Positions 34,431 through 44,208 of a stretch of 64,000 nucleotides of DNA are shown here, piece after piece (the stretch's first letter is position 1; every line of letters begins with the position of its first letter). Position numbers and translations under genes: made by a program. The notes under the pieces are model-generated. The model worked only from the letters and a program-made list of their open reading frames with translations, ran no database searches and had not been told where the DNA came from. Origin of the DNA: Candidatus Didemnitutus sp. (GTDB lineage Bacteria > Verrucomicrobiota > Verrucomicrobiia > Opitutales > Opitutaceae); contig JAHCAY010000002.1 in the NCBI GenBank assembly GCA_019634575.1, positions 668,897 through 732,896 on the forward strand. The letters are read 5' to 3'.

Positions 34431-35171
34431 TCAGAAGGTTAGCTCCAGCGCCGTGAGTCGTTCGCGCAACTCCGGAAGATAGCGAAAGCTCGCGCGCACC
34501 GGCTCTGACACCCCTTCGAGGTGCAGCAGCGTCGTCTCGTAGCTCTGCCGGTCGGCGCCGCGGTAGCGCGCGAGATTGATGATCGCCGTGCGGTGGACGC
34601 GCACGAAATGCGTCGGCGGCAGCACCTCCTCCCACGCTTTCATCGTGCGCCGCACCAACAGCCGCGTGCCATCGACCAGGTGCGCGTCGGAGTAGTTCTC
34701 GTTCGAAACGACGAGCGCCAGATCGGCCAGCGCCACAAACCGCGTCGTGCCGTTGCCGATGCGCAGGTAGACGCAATCCCGCGGGGTCAACACGGGCACC
34801 CGCATTTCCTGAGGCGGCGGCGCGGCCACGCCCGACACGCGGCGCAACGCCTGGTCCAGGCGCGGCGGGCTCACGGGCTTGATCAGATAATCGAGCGCGT
34901 TCACCTCGAAGGCCCGGACGGCGTATTGATCGGACGCCGTGATGAAGATGATCCGCGCCTCCGGTCGGACGAAGGGCGCGAGATCGAACCCCGTGCCGCC
35001 GCGCAGCTGCACATCGAGAAACACCAGGTCGTAGTCGTCGCGGCCGAGCCGGCGCACGCCCTCCTCGATCGTCTCGGCTTCGCCGACCAGCGTGATGTCC
35101 GGACGGTCGCGCAGCAACCCGCGCAGCGCGGCGCGCGCGGGGGCTTCGTCGTCGATGATCACGGCTCTCAT
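34431..35171 (-). CDS. LytTR-family response regulator
   Basis: A 246-residue protein with an N-terminal receiver domain (DDE cluster at residues 7-9, phosphoacceptor D53 in FLDVQLRGG, and K in YLIKPVS near 98) and a C-terminal LytTR DNA-binding domain (from about 140; THFVRVHRTAIINLARY is the key segment). The adjacent gene, 30 bp upstream, encodes a LytS-type sensor kinase, giving a two-component pair that works in the cytoplasm on unknown targets, often surface or carbon genes. Confidence 0.93.
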   Translation of the reverse strand: MRAVIIDDEAPARAALRGLLRDRPDITLVGEAETIEEGVRRLGRDDYDLVFLDVQLRGGTGFDLAPFVRPEARIIFITASDQYAVRAFEVNALDYLIKPVSPPRLDQALRRVSGVAAPPPQEMRVPVLTPRDCVYLRIGNGTTRFVALADLALVVSNENYSDAHLVDGTRLLVRRTMKAWEEVLPPTHFVRVHRTAIINLARYRGADRQSYETTLLHLEGVSEPVRASFRYLPELRERLTALELTF

Positions 35172-35200
35172 GGATTTTTTTGCGGAGACATTGTCAGGAA

Positions 35201-36808
35201 TCAGGCGAGCGCGGCGGGCGCCGCCAGCATCGCTCCGCGCGGCGCCGTGGCGATGGCGAGGCGCGCCGTCACCCAGCCATCGGCCGCCTCGGTCGTGAAG
35301 CTGTGCGCATCGGGATAATAGCGGCGCAAGCGCTGCCGGAGATTCTCGAGGCCGATGCCGGTCGACTCCGGGCGACTCAAGTCAGGCGCCAGCCAGCGGC
35401 CCGTGTTGGCGATTTCGATGTGCAGCGCACTGCCGGCCCGATGCGCGGCGATGCGCAGGCGCAACACATCGGACGTGGTGCGGCCGCCATACTTGATCGC
35501 GTTCTCGACGAGCGGGAGCAGCAGGAACGGCGGCAGGCGCAGCCCGGCCACGTCGGATGCCACCGCGAATTCGATCTGCAACTTCTCGCCCCAGCGCACC
35601 TTCTCCACGTCGAGGTAACTGCGCAACGCCTCGATCTCCGCCCCGAGCGTCGGCAAGTCGTCCGGCGCGCTGGTGAGCGTGGCGCGACAGAAATCCGAGA
35701 GCCGCAACACCATCTCGCCGGCGTCGCGCGCGCTCTCGAAGAGCAGGCCGTAGATCGAATTGAGCGAGTTGTAGAGGAAGTGCGGGTTGAGCTGATAGCG
35801 GAGCACCTCGAGACGCGCCTTTTCCTCGCCCAACTGGGCTGCGACCTTTTCGTCAAACTCGAGCTGTCGCAGCCGCGCCAGCTCGGCGTTGCTCGCGGCG
35901 AGGCGCGCCTCGGCCTCGTCGCGGCGCGTCACCACCGTGCCGAGCCCCAGGCCGACGCCGGCCACGGCCACTTCGAAGAGGAGAAACACATACGAGTAGC
36001 CCACCGTCGTGCCGGTGATGCGCATCGCGATCAAACCGACGATCATCACCGAGAGCGTCGCCAGCGTCGCACCCGGCAAGCCGTGATAGACGCAGATCCA
36101 CACCAGCGGCAGGAAACACAGATAAAAGGCGCGGTGCTCCCGCAACGTAGGCACGAGCATCACGAGCACGAGTGTGCCGAGCAGCGTCGCGCCACGCACG
36201 AACGCCAGCGGGCCGGCAAAAGGTCCCGGCAGACGCTCGTCCGCCGACTTGCCCTCAAGCCAGGGTCCGAGGAACACCATGGCGAACGGCACGACCGTCA
36301 GCAGTCCCGTGGCGTCCCCGATCCACCAATCGAGCACCGAGCCGAGGAATCGCGGCAGCGAAAACGGATCGGGGTGCGGGCTCATGATCGTGGCGACTGC
36401 GGTGCCGACCAGGGTGGCGATCGCAGGAGGCACGACGATCGTGCCGCAAAAAATGAGTGTCGCACGTGTGCCGCCGGGGAGCAGTCGCGGTCCGAGGTAA
36501 CGCCGCACCACCCACGCCGCTGCCGCATAGGTGATGGTCAGGACCGCGGGGAAGAAGACGACCGACCACAGCGCGCGCGACGAAGCACCCATCCACGCCG
36601 TCGCGAAATTGGCCAGGAAGACAACCGGCACATAGCGCGGGCCGAGGAGCACGAGCAGCGCGAGCGCCAATCCGCACGGCGGATACCAGATCGACGTCGC
36701 GATCCCCGGCTGCACCTCAAACCATCCGGCCGAGAAGTGCAGCAGCGTGTGCACGAACACATAGCCGATGCAGAGCTGCTGGGGCTTCGTGAGGGCAAGC
36801 CGGTTCAT
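35201..36808 (-). CDS. MASE1-domain LytS-type sensor histidine kinase
   Basis: From ATG 36808 the product is 535 residues. The first 290 hold about eight membrane helices with the MASE1 hallmark of GIATSIWYPPCGLALALL, a sensor type found in many bacteria. The kinase belongs to the His_kinase/LytS class: phosphoacceptor H near 342 in LNPHFLYNSLNSIYG, an N-box in LLPLVENAIKYGG and a GIGLENLRQRL G-box. It pairs with the downstream LytTR regulator. An upstream ATG 78 bp earlier gives a charged extension and is rejected. Confidence 0.92.
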   Translation of the reverse strand: MNRLALTKPQQLCIGYVFVHTLLHFSAGWFEVQPGIATSIWYPPCGLALALLVLLGPRYVPVVFLANFATAWMGASSRALWSVVFFPAVLTITYAAAAWVVRRYLGPRLLPGGTRATLIFCGTIVVPPAIATLVGTAVATIMSPHPDPFSLPRFLGSVLDWWIGDATGLLTVVPFAMVFLGPWLEGKSADERLPGPFAGPLAFVRGATLLGTLVLVMLVPTLREHRAFYLCFLPLVWICVYHGLPGATLATLSVMIVGLIAMRITGTTVGYSYVFLLFEVAVAGVGLGLGTVVTRRDEAEARLAASNAELARLRQLEFDEKVAAQLGEEKARLEVLRYQLNPHFLYNSLNSIYGLLFESARDAGEMVLRLSDFCRATLTSAPDDLPTLGAEIEALRSYLDVEKVRWGEKLQIEFAVASDVAGLRLPPFLLLPLVENAIKYGGRTTSDVLRLRIAAHRAGSALHIEIANTGRWLAPDLSRPESTGIGLENLRQRLRRYYPDAHSFTTEAADGWVTARLAIATAPRGAMLAAPAALA

Positions 36809-36830
36809 GCGGCGGTGGCGTGCGTCGGGA

Positions 36831-38060
36831 TCACAAGGCGAAATAGTAGATGAACGAGTCGTCACTGCCACCGACCACGGCGCCACCGTTGGCCGCGATC
36901 ACGATCGGCCAGCTCATGTTGCCGGTCGGACATTGCCAGCGCAGCGCGCCGGTGGCGGTGTCGAAGAGGGAAAAGCAACCCGGCGTGCCATCCGGGTGGC
37001 CATCGGCGACGGCCAGGAGCCGGCGCTCCGCATGCAACGCGGCGCTGTTCGGGTTATGCTCGAGCGCGAAATGCCGCGCGACGCCCGCACCGGCGCCCGG
37101 CCGCGGACTGACCCAGGCCGCACCGGCCGACCCGTGATTGAAGACGCCGGCAAATAGGCTCCCGTCTCCCGAGATCGCGACGCCATACACCGCGCCGCGC
37201 ACGTTCGTCGTCATCGACCACGTGGGCGCCGCGCCGGCCACGAAGGCCGCGACGTCGGAGTAATAGAACGTCCCGTTCGCACCGCCGGCCACGAAGGTCT
37301 TTCCGTCCGGCGTCAACTCCAGCATGTGGCAGAAATCTGTCGATTGACCGCCGGGCACTTTCCAGCGTGCCCGCAATCCCAGTTTGCCGGCACTGTTCAC
37401 GAACACGCCGATGTGCCCGCTGTAGCCGGAGTAGAGCACGGTGGAACCGTCGGCCGAGAGCGCCGCGCTCACCACCCCGTCGTTGCCCTCCGGGACGAAT
37501 TCATCGGTGAGCACATACTGGCCCGCCACCGGGTCGTAGCGGAAGAGCAGCAGCGTCTCCGCCGCAGACAGCAGCCAGGTGCCGTCAGCCGAGAGCGCGA
37601 CCTGATTCACGCGCTGCTGCGTCGCCCGCGAGAGCAAGAGTCGGCCGCTGGTGGCATCGTAGGCGCGCAGGAAACCCTGCGGCGCAGTGGCCGAGATGAA
37701 ACCGCCCGCCGCGGCGCGCGCGCCATTGGCCGACAACGCCACCCAATAGACGCCCTGCCACCCGGCGAACTCGTCCGCCCACTCCCGCTGGCCCGCGGCA
37801 TTGTAGCAATAGACGCCGAACGTGCCATCCTCGGGCGATGGCGTGCCCGGGGTCGGCGCGATGGGCGCGGACTTGCCCGGCGCGCGGCGCAACTCGTCCT
37901 GGCCGTAGGAGTGATAAAAAGTGCCACCCAGCACGCGCGATCCGTCGGCCGACACTGCCACGGAGTTGACGTAGTAGTTGCCGTTCGCGGGGGAGATTCG
38001 CCACGTGGGCGCGCGGTTGGCGACGGGGACGGCGCAGTCGGGTGCTGGTGAGCGATTCAT
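36831..38060 (-). CDS. Beta-propeller (WD40/PQQ-like repeat) protein
   Basis: From ATG 38060 the product is 409 residues. Repeats of about 40-50 residues contain cores such as VAVSADGSRVLGGTF, VALSANGARAAAGGF, VALSADGTWLLSAAE and AALSADGSTVLYSGY, giving six or seven blades. No signal peptide is visible from this start; a frame extends 345 bp upstream but reads as low-quality sequence. It lies 22 bp upstream of the MASE1 kinase and may be cotranscribed, perhaps as a partner for sensing, but that is inference. Confidence 0.75.
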   Translation of the reverse strand: MNRSPAPDCAVPVANRAPTWRISPANGNYYVNSVAVSADGSRVLGGTFYHSYGQDELRRAPGKSAPIAPTPGTPSPEDGTFGVYCYNAAGQREWADEFAGWQGVYWVALSANGARAAAGGFISATAPQGFLRAYDATSGRLLLSRATQQRVNQVALSADGTWLLSAAETLLLFRYDPVAGQYVLTDEFVPEGNDGVVSAALSADGSTVLYSGYSGHIGVFVNSAGKLGLRARWKVPGGQSTDFCHMLELTPDGKTFVAGGANGTFYYSDVAAFVAGAAPTWSMTTNVRGAVYGVAISGDGSLFAGVFNHGSAGAAWVSPRPGAGAGVARHFALEHNPNSAALHAERRLLAVADGHPDGTPGCFSLFDTATGALRWQCPTGNMSWPIVIAANGGAVVGGSDDSFIYYFAL

Positions 38061-38407
38061 ACGTGGGAGCGGCGCCACACCGATCGCTCTGTGCACGCGA
38101 CGAGCAACCGCTGCCCGAAGGGCAACCGAAAATGCGAACGCGAATCGCGCTTCCGGCTGGGCAACGGAGGTGAACGGAACGAGTGCGGAGGGGCCAGCCG
38201 ATGCATTGGCAGCGATTGGCCCGCCAATCCAGCCAGGAATGCCGGCGCGATGCACTTCCACCCGGTCGCGACCATCGTTCGTCACAAAGCCTCCGTCGCT
38301 TGTCACCGGCGGTTTGCGGCCGCGCTTCGGCGCGCAACAGCCTCCGCGGCGCCTCACCTCCCCCGCATCCCGCCCGGGGCGCCGCTTGGTCACAACCGTC
38401 CACACAC

Positions 38408-41197
38408 ATGATCACCACACACTCAACCACACGCTCAGGCCTCGGCCTGCTCACCCCGTCCCGGCAAAGACTGCGGACTTCCCTCTGCGCGCTGGCTCTC
38501 GGTTCCCTGTTGGCCGTCGCCGCACACGCGCAGCCCAATCTCCTGCAAGCCGGCGATTTTGAAGGCATCAGCTCGCTTGCCACCTATTCCCCGACCACCA
38601 CCGGCGTGTGGGGCGCGGAAAGCTCCGCGCTGAGCGGCGCGGCGAACGGCATCACCCCCTTCGGCAGCCAGATGCTGCAGCTGAACCACGCCGGCGGCGG
38701 CACGGCCGCGCAAACCAACCAGATCGTCGCCGGCCCGTTTGCGGCCGGATCGGTGGTCACCTTCACGGCCAAGTTCAACACGTGGCTGGCCGGCCAGTCG
38801 GTGGCGCTCGTTATCCAGACCAACACCGGCGTGGCCCTCACCGGCACTCGAACGACATCCTCCACGGTGGCGCTTGATACGGACACGTCCACCTGGCAGA
38901 CCGTCACCGCGACGGTCACGCTGCCCAGCGACACCAACTATCTCTCGGCCGAGATCGTGCTCTGGCAGAGCTCCAACGGCGCGCTCTACGGCCAGCCCCG
39001 CGCCTACGTTGACGACGCCGTCCTGACCGTGGTGCCGCGCGTCTATGCCAGCGGTATCTCGCCCGTCATCGCCTACGACCCGATCTACCCGGCCACCGCC
39101 TACCCGAACTGGACCCTGCTGGCCACGCCCGTCCCCGCCGTCGGCTACAACGCCAACTGGGTGAATCCGCACCCCGCCACCGCCTTCCCGATCGGCACGC
39201 ACCCGTGGGAGTTTTATCCCAACTACGATTTCGCCGCGAACTGGATCAACGCCTGGAGCGACATCAACTCGCGCGGTCCCTCGGGCCAAAGCTGGACGAA
39301 ATACACCACGACCGTCTACGGCTCGGGCCAGTTCGTCCTCCAGTTCCTCGCCGACAACGCCTCGTGGATCTACATCGACGGGCAGCTCGTCGGCTATCAG
39401 GACCTCAACTGGAACACCAACGGCACCGGCCGCTTCACCATCAACCTCACCGGCTCCGGCGCGCACGAGCTCGCCTTCATCATTCTCGACGGCGGTGGCG
39501 CCGCCGGCGGCAAGTTCCGCCTCGAGACCACCCAATCCTTCATCGACAACAACCCCGGCGATCCGCTCCCGCCGCCGACGCCGGTGGACAACACTCCGCC
39601 CGTCATCGCCGCCCCGGCCAACATCGTCGCCGAAGCCACCAGTGCCGCCGGCGCGACCGTCACCTTCAGCGCCACCGCCACCGACGACAAGGACGGCAAC
39701 GTCCCCGTCACCGCCTCCCCCGCCTCGGGCAGCACGTTCGCGCTCGGCACCACCGCGGTCGGTCTCGCGGCCAGCGACTCGGCCGGCAACACCGCCACGG
39801 CGGAGTTCGACGTCACGGTGCGCGACACCACCGCGCCGGTTATCGCCGCCATGTCCAACCTGACGGTCGAAGCCACCAGCGCCAACGGCGCCGCCGTCAC
39901 CTACGCCTTGCCGACCGCCACCGACGCCGTGAGCACCGCCTCCATCAGCGCCTCGCCCGGCTCCGGCGACGTGTTCCCGCTCGGCAACAGCACGGTGACC
40001 GTGACCGCGACAGACGCCGCGAACAACAGCTCGCACTCCGACTTCACCATCACGGTGCAAGACACGACGCCTCCGGTCATCACCGCGCCGGCTAACATCA
40101 CCGCCGAAGCCACCAGCGCCGCCGGCGCAGCCGTGAGCTACAGCGCCAGTGCGGCCGACCTCGTCGACGGCAACGTCGCCGTGACGGGCTCGCCCGCCTC
40201 GGGCAGCGTGTTCCCGCTCGGCACGACCTCCGTCTCCCTGAGCGCGGCGGACAGCCGCAACAACAGCGCGAGCGCCTCCTTCTCCGTCACGGTGCATGAC
40301 ACCACGGCGCCCGCCCTCACCGTGCCGGCCAGCCAGACCATCGAGGCCACCAGCGCCGCCGGTGCCGTCGCGAACTTCGCGGCCTCCGCCACCGACGCCG
40401 TCGGCGTGACCTCGCTCACCTACAGCGCGGCCTCCGGCAGCACCTTCCCGCTCGGCAACACCACCGTCACGGTCTCGGCCAGCGACGCCGCCGGCAACAC
40501 CAGCTCCGGTTCGTTCACCGTCACCGTGGTCGACACGACGGCCCCCGCCCTCACGGTGCCGGCCAACCAGACGATCGAGGCCACCAGCGCCGCCGGTGCG
40601 GTCGCGAACTTCGTCCCCACCGCCACCGACGCCGTCGGCGTGACCTCGCTCACCACCAGCGTCGCCTCCGGCAGCACGTTCGCGCTCGGCACCACCACCG
40701 TCACCGTCGTCGCCAAGGACGCCGCTGGCAACACCAGCAGCGGCTCCTTCACCATCACGGTGCGCGACACCACCGCGCCCGCGATCACGAGTGTCACGCC
40801 CTCGATTCGCGCGATCTGGCCGCCGAACAAGAAGATGGTCCCGGTAACCGTCACCGTCGCGGCAACCGACGCCGTCGGCATCGCCTCCGCCAAGATCATC
40901 TCCGTCGCGACCAACCAGCCCGACCGCCGCACACAGTGGCAGATCACCGGCGCGCTCACCGTCAACCTCCTCGCCGACCGCGAGGGCGACAAGCAGGACC
41001 GCGTCTACACGATCACGATCGAAGTCCGCGACGCCGCCGGCAACGTCTCCCTCGCCACCACCACGGTCATCGTCCCGCACGACCAGCGCGACAAGGACAA
41101 GGACTGCGAGGACGACAAAGGCCGCGACGACAAGGGTCGCGACAAGGATCGCGACGAGCGCGGCGACAACAAGGGGGGCGGCAAAGGGAGAGGCTGA
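38408..41197 (+). CDS. Secreted HYR-repeat protein with charged C-terminal tail
   Basis: A 929-residue protein from ATG 38408. A long signal peptide (to about residue 40, AVAAHAQ) precedes a carbohydrate-binding-like domain (NLLQAGDFEGISS onward), a second domain with KYTTTVYGSGQFVLQF, and five HYR repeats of about 80 residues from residue 395 (cores such as APANIVAEATSAAGATVTF and TIEATSAAGAVANF). The last 30 residues are a K/D/R-rich tail. HYR domains belong to the Ig fold and act in adhesion. Starts further upstream lie in antisense of the propeller gene and are rejected. Confidence 0.85.
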   Translation: MITTHSTTRSGLGLLTPSRQRLRTSLCALALGSLLAVAAHAQPNLLQAGDFEGISSLATYSPTTTGVWGAESSALSGAANGITPFGSQMLQLNHAGGGTAAQTNQIVAGPFAAGSVVTFTAKFNTWLAGQSVALVIQTNTGVALTGTRTTSSTVALDTDTSTWQTVTATVTLPSDTNYLSAEIVLWQSSNGALYGQPRAYVDDAVLTVVPRVYASGISPVIAYDPIYPATAYPNWTLLATPVPAVGYNANWVNPHPATAFPIGTHPWEFYPNYDFAANWINAWSDINSRGPSGQSWTKYTTTVYGSGQFVLQFLADNASWIYIDGQLVGYQDLNWNTNGTGRFTINLTGSGAHELAFIILDGGGAAGGKFRLETTQSFIDNNPGDPLPPPTPVDNTPPVIAAPANIVAEATSAAGATVTFSATATDDKDGNVPVTASPASGSTFALGTTAVGLAASDSAGNTATAEFDVTVRDTTAPVIAAMSNLTVEATSANGAAVTYALPTATDAVSTASISASPGSGDVFPLGNSTVTVTATDAANNSSHSDFTITVQDTTPPVITAPANITAEATSAAGAAVSYSASAADLVDGNVAVTGSPASGSVFPLGTTSVSLSAADSRNNSASASFSVTVHDTTAPALTVPASQTIEATSAAGAVANFAASATDAVGVTSLTYSAASGSTFPLGNTTVTVSASDAAGNTSSGSFTVTVVDTTAPALTVPANQTIEATSAAGAVANFVPTATDAVGVTSLTTSVASGSTFALGTTTVTVVAKDAAGNTSSGSFTITVRDTTAPAITSVTPSIRAIWPPNKKMVPVTVTVAATDAVGIASAKIISVATNQPDRRTQWQITGALTVNLLADREGDKQDRVYTITIEVRDAAGNVSLATTTVIVPHDQRDKDKDCEDDKGRDDKGRDKDRDERGDNKGGGKGRG

Positions 41198-41229
41198 GCC
41201 GCTCACCTGAATCCTCATTCAGCTACGTG

Positions 41230-41259
41230 GGGCCCGCCAGCGACTGGCGGGCCCTTTTT
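41230..41259. terminator. Rho-independent terminator after HYR gene
   Basis: GGGCCCGCCAG and CTGGCGGGCCC form a perfect 11-bp stem with a CGA loop, followed by TTTTT. It ends the plus-strand HYR gene; it could also serve the converging kinase gene. Confidence 0.9.
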
Positions 41260-41320
41260 ATTTCGACCACCCGCGCGCGCCGGCGCGCCTTTCCCGTGGA
41301 GAACGGGATCACTCCCAAAA

Positions 41321-43111
41321 TCACGCGGCCCTGAGATCGAGCCAGAACCGGCTGCCGCGGCCGAGCTCGGATTCCACGCCGACGGAGCCGCCGAGGCGCT
41401 CGACGACTTTCTTCACCAGCGCGAGGCCGATGCCGGTGCCTTCGTAATTCTTGCTCAACCGCTGGAACATGCCGAAGACGCGGCCGAGCATCGCCTCGGG
41501 GATGCCGATGCCGTCGTCCTCGAACCATACGCGCACCCATTCGCCGCGGCGCTCGGCGCGCACCGTGACGTGCGGCACGCGGCCGGACGCGACGAATTTC
41601 ACCGCGTTGCCGAGCAGGTTGGAGAAGCATTGCGTGAGCGCCGCCTCGTTGCCGAGCACGCGCGGAAAATCGCCCGTGAGCTCCACACGCGCGAGCGGCG
41701 GCTGGAAGTTCGGATACGAATCGAGGATGCCGCGCAGCAGCGGCGCGACATCCAGCGGCTCGAGCGCAAACTCCTGCCGCACCGTGCCGCTGTAGCTCAA
41801 CGCGTCGGTGATGAGCCGGTCCATGCGCGCCGCCGCGGTGCCGATGCGGCGGAGGTAGTCGCGGCCCTCGTCGCTGAGCTGCCCGGAACACTCCTCGTCC
41901 AGCACCGCGGCGAAGCCGTGCATCGCGCGCAGCGGCGCGCGCAAGTCGTGCGTGATCGTGTAGGAGAAATGCTCGAGGTCCTGCACGAGTTCGCGCAATT
42001 CCGCCGTCCGCGCGGCCACCGCGGCATCGAGCTGCCCGTTCGTGCGCTGGAGCTCGCCGCGCAGGCGGTGGCATTCGAGCAGGAGCGCGCATTGCGCCGC
42101 CACCCACTCGATCATGCGGAATTGCTCGGCGGTCCACGTCCGCGGGTGCTCGGCGTAGATCTTCACCGCACCGACTGTCGCGCCGCGCATGCGCAGGGGC
42201 GTCGCGAGCACGGAGCGGAAGCGCCGGCCGGCCGCGCCGGGCGCGATCAGGTCGGGCCGCGCGTCGAGATCGTCCACGAACGCCGTGCGGTTGTGCGCCA
42301 TGACGACCGCGGCGAACGATTTCGCGAACGGCCAGCGCACGCGGTCGAGCGGGCCGACGCCGCTCTGCGCGAGCACGACGAGATCGTCGCCTGCGCACTC
42401 GACGATCGCGACAGCCGCCGCCGCGTCGTTGAACAGGCGCAGCACGGGCTCGCAGATGCGCTGCGGCAGCTCGTCGCCCTCTTCGCCGAGGCGGACCGAC
42501 TCGAGCAGGGTCTGCAGCAGGCTCTCGCGGCGCGCGATCGACTGGTTGGCGATTTGCAGCTCCTCCGTCTGCGCGGCGAGTTCCTCGGTCTGGCGCTGGA
42601 GCTCCTCGGCCTGCTGCTGGATCTGCGCATTCTGGTGCGCGAGTTCCGCGCTCTGCGCCTGCACCTCCCCGTTCTGGCGCGCGATCTCCTCCTGTCGCGC
42701 GGACAATTCGCGGTTCGCCTGCTCGATCACCCGCTGCTTGCGCTCGAGCCGGTCGAAGAGATTCAGGATCAGGTGAACCGCCACGGCGACGACGACGGTG
42801 TTGAGCCACTGCATGCCCAGCTGGATCGTGACGAGCGCCGCAAGCGAGCCGGCGGGTTCGAGCACATAGAAGGCCTTGTAGGTCGCGAGCAGCAGGAACG
42901 CCGCCGTGATGCTCCACAGCAGCACGCGGTCGCGATGCCACAGACAAAGCAGGAGCGGCAGGCCGTAGCTCAACGAGATGTTGCTGTCCCGGAACCACAC
43001 GAGGCGCAGCGCATACATCAGCGCGACGCTCGCCGCAAAAATCACCGCCGACAGCACCCGGTTCGGTGGGCGCGCGGCGCGGGACGGGGCGGAGGGATCG
43101 ACGGAGCTCAT
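41321..43111 (-). CDS. GAF-domain membrane sensor histidine kinase
   Basis: From ATG 43111 the product is 596 residues: four or five membrane helices (residues 20-125), a long Q/E/A-rich coiled coil (about 130-195), a GAF domain (about 205-355), HisKA with H near 387 in TITHDLRAPLRAM, and HATPase with N-box SNLLGNAVKFVASG, DDGIGIPE and GTGIGLALVKKVVERLGG. There is no receiver domain. It resembles phytochrome-like cyanobacterial-type kinases. Its start overlaps the stop of the CheR-like gene (TGATG), suggesting linked roles. Confidence 0.92.
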   Translation of the reverse strand: MSSVDPSAPSRAARPPNRVLSAVIFAASVALMYALRLVWFRDSNISLSYGLPLLLCLWHRDRVLLWSITAAFLLLATYKAFYVLEPAGSLAALVTIQLGMQWLNTVVVAVAVHLILNLFDRLERKQRVIEQANRELSARQEEIARQNGEVQAQSAELAHQNAQIQQQAEELQRQTEELAAQTEELQIANQSIARRESLLQTLLESVRLGEEGDELPQRICEPVLRLFNDAAAAVAIVECAGDDLVVLAQSGVGPLDRVRWPFAKSFAAVVMAHNRTAFVDDLDARPDLIAPGAAGRRFRSVLATPLRMRGATVGAVKIYAEHPRTWTAEQFRMIEWVAAQCALLLECHRLRGELQRTNGQLDAAVAARTAELRELVQDLEHFSYTITHDLRAPLRAMHGFAAVLDEECSGQLSDEGRDYLRRIGTAAARMDRLITDALSYSGTVRQEFALEPLDVAPLLRGILDSYPNFQPPLARVELTGDFPRVLGNEAALTQCFSNLLGNAVKFVASGRVPHVTVRAERRGEWVRVWFEDDGIGIPEAMLGRVFGMFQRLSKNYEGTGIGLALVKKVVERLGGSVGVESELGRGSRFWLDLRAA

Positions 43112-44031
43112 CACTCGGGCAGACGTTGATAGAGCGCCGGACCCAGTCGCCGCAATGGCAGATCGGGCGGCGGTTTCTCGGCCTTGCCCGTCATCAGCAC
43201 GCCGCCGGACGCGAGCTGATCGCAGAGATATTTCCACGCGCGCACGGCGTGCGCCTCCGTGAGATAGATCGCGACGTTGCGAAACAGGATCATGTCCCAC
43301 GCTGCCGCTTCCTCGAACGAGAAAAGATCTGCCACCTGCCAGCGCATCGCCCGCGTCAGCACCGGGAGCGCCTGATAGCCGGCCCCGTCCGCCGCGAAGA
43401 ATCGCATGCGCCACTTCGCCGGCACGCGCGCCAGCGCCGCCTCGGAGAAGCGTCCGGCGCGCGCGGCGGCGATCGCCTCCGCCCGGCAATCCACCCCGCA
43501 CAGCTCGCTCGCACAGAGCGCGCCCGCGTCGGCCAGGAGCATGGCCACCGAGTAAAGTTCATCACCCGTCGCCGCTCCCGCCGCGTAGACGCGCAGCCCG
43601 CACCGCGTGCGCAACAGCGCCGGCAACGCCTCCCGCGCCAGCTGGTCCCACACCGCGCGGTCGCGGAAAAAATCGGTCACACCGATCAGCACCGTGCTCA
43701 ACGCGCTGTCGATCAGCTCCGGCCGCGCCGCGAGAGCCGCGCGCGCCGCCGTGCGCGAGGGCGCGCCCAGGTGCCGCAGACATGCCGCCAGCCGCCGCTC
43801 CAGCGCCTCCGGCCGATAGGCGCGCGCGTTGAGCCCCGCCTGCTGCAGCAACCACGCGAGCAGCGGATCGGGGAACTCCACCGCGCCCCGCAGAGTCGCC
43901 GCGCCGGCGCTCGGCTCCGCCCCGAAGCGCACGCATCCCTCCTGACCTGGCCACGTCGCCCACGCCGGTTCGCCCGCGCATTCCGCCGGGTCTTCCCGGC
44001 CCTGGAAAAAGATGTGCGCGAGATTCGCCAT
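43111..44031 (-). CDS. CheR-like protein methyltransferase
   Basis: From ATG 44031, 306 residues. Residues 55-120 form the CheR N-terminal helical domain, and the SAM-binding domain has LRVYAAGAATGDELYSVAML near 152 (compare the CheR motif STGEEPYS), FFRD near 120, and FRNVAIYLTEA near 255 (compare CRNVLIYF). Several catalytic residues differ: A for C/S and D for E in the SAM loop. No CheB or chemoreceptor is nearby. The gene overlaps the kinase gene, so it may modify or modulate the kinase. A much longer frame upstream is antisense to pyrH and is rejected. Confidence 0.82.
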   Translation of the reverse strand: MANLAHIFFQGREDPAECAGEPAWATWPGQEGCVRFGAEPSAGAATLRGAVEFPDPLLAWLLQQAGLNARAYRPEALERRLAACLRHLGAPSRTAARAALAARPELIDSALSTVLIGVTDFFRDRAVWDQLAREALPALLRTRCGLRVYAAGAATGDELYSVAMLLADAGALCASELCGVDCRAEAIAAARAGRFSEAALARVPAKWRMRFFAADGAGYQALPVLTRAMRWQVADLFSFEEAAAWDMILFRNVAIYLTEAHAVRAWKYLCDQLASGGVLMTGKAEKPPPDLPLRRLGPALYQRLPE

Positions 44032-44208
44032 GCCGGTCGCGCAAAGGCAATCGATGCGCCACGCGCCGTCAGGGGCAAAATGGCCCGCTCGACCGCTTCG
44101 GGATTTCCACCGATGACGAGGCGCGGAGGCGGCCCGGTTGCGCGGGACCCGAACGGAAAATCTCCACGGTTGACGGCTCTTTTGCGGACGCGTTTCCTGA
44201 CCTCCCAA

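Noticed and set aside
38435..41218. 927-residue open frame on the minus strand opposite the HYR protein
   Set aside because: Its G/D/V/R-rich low-complexity sequence is what strong GC codon bias produces on the antisense strand; the plus strand has a signal peptide and clear HYR repeats.
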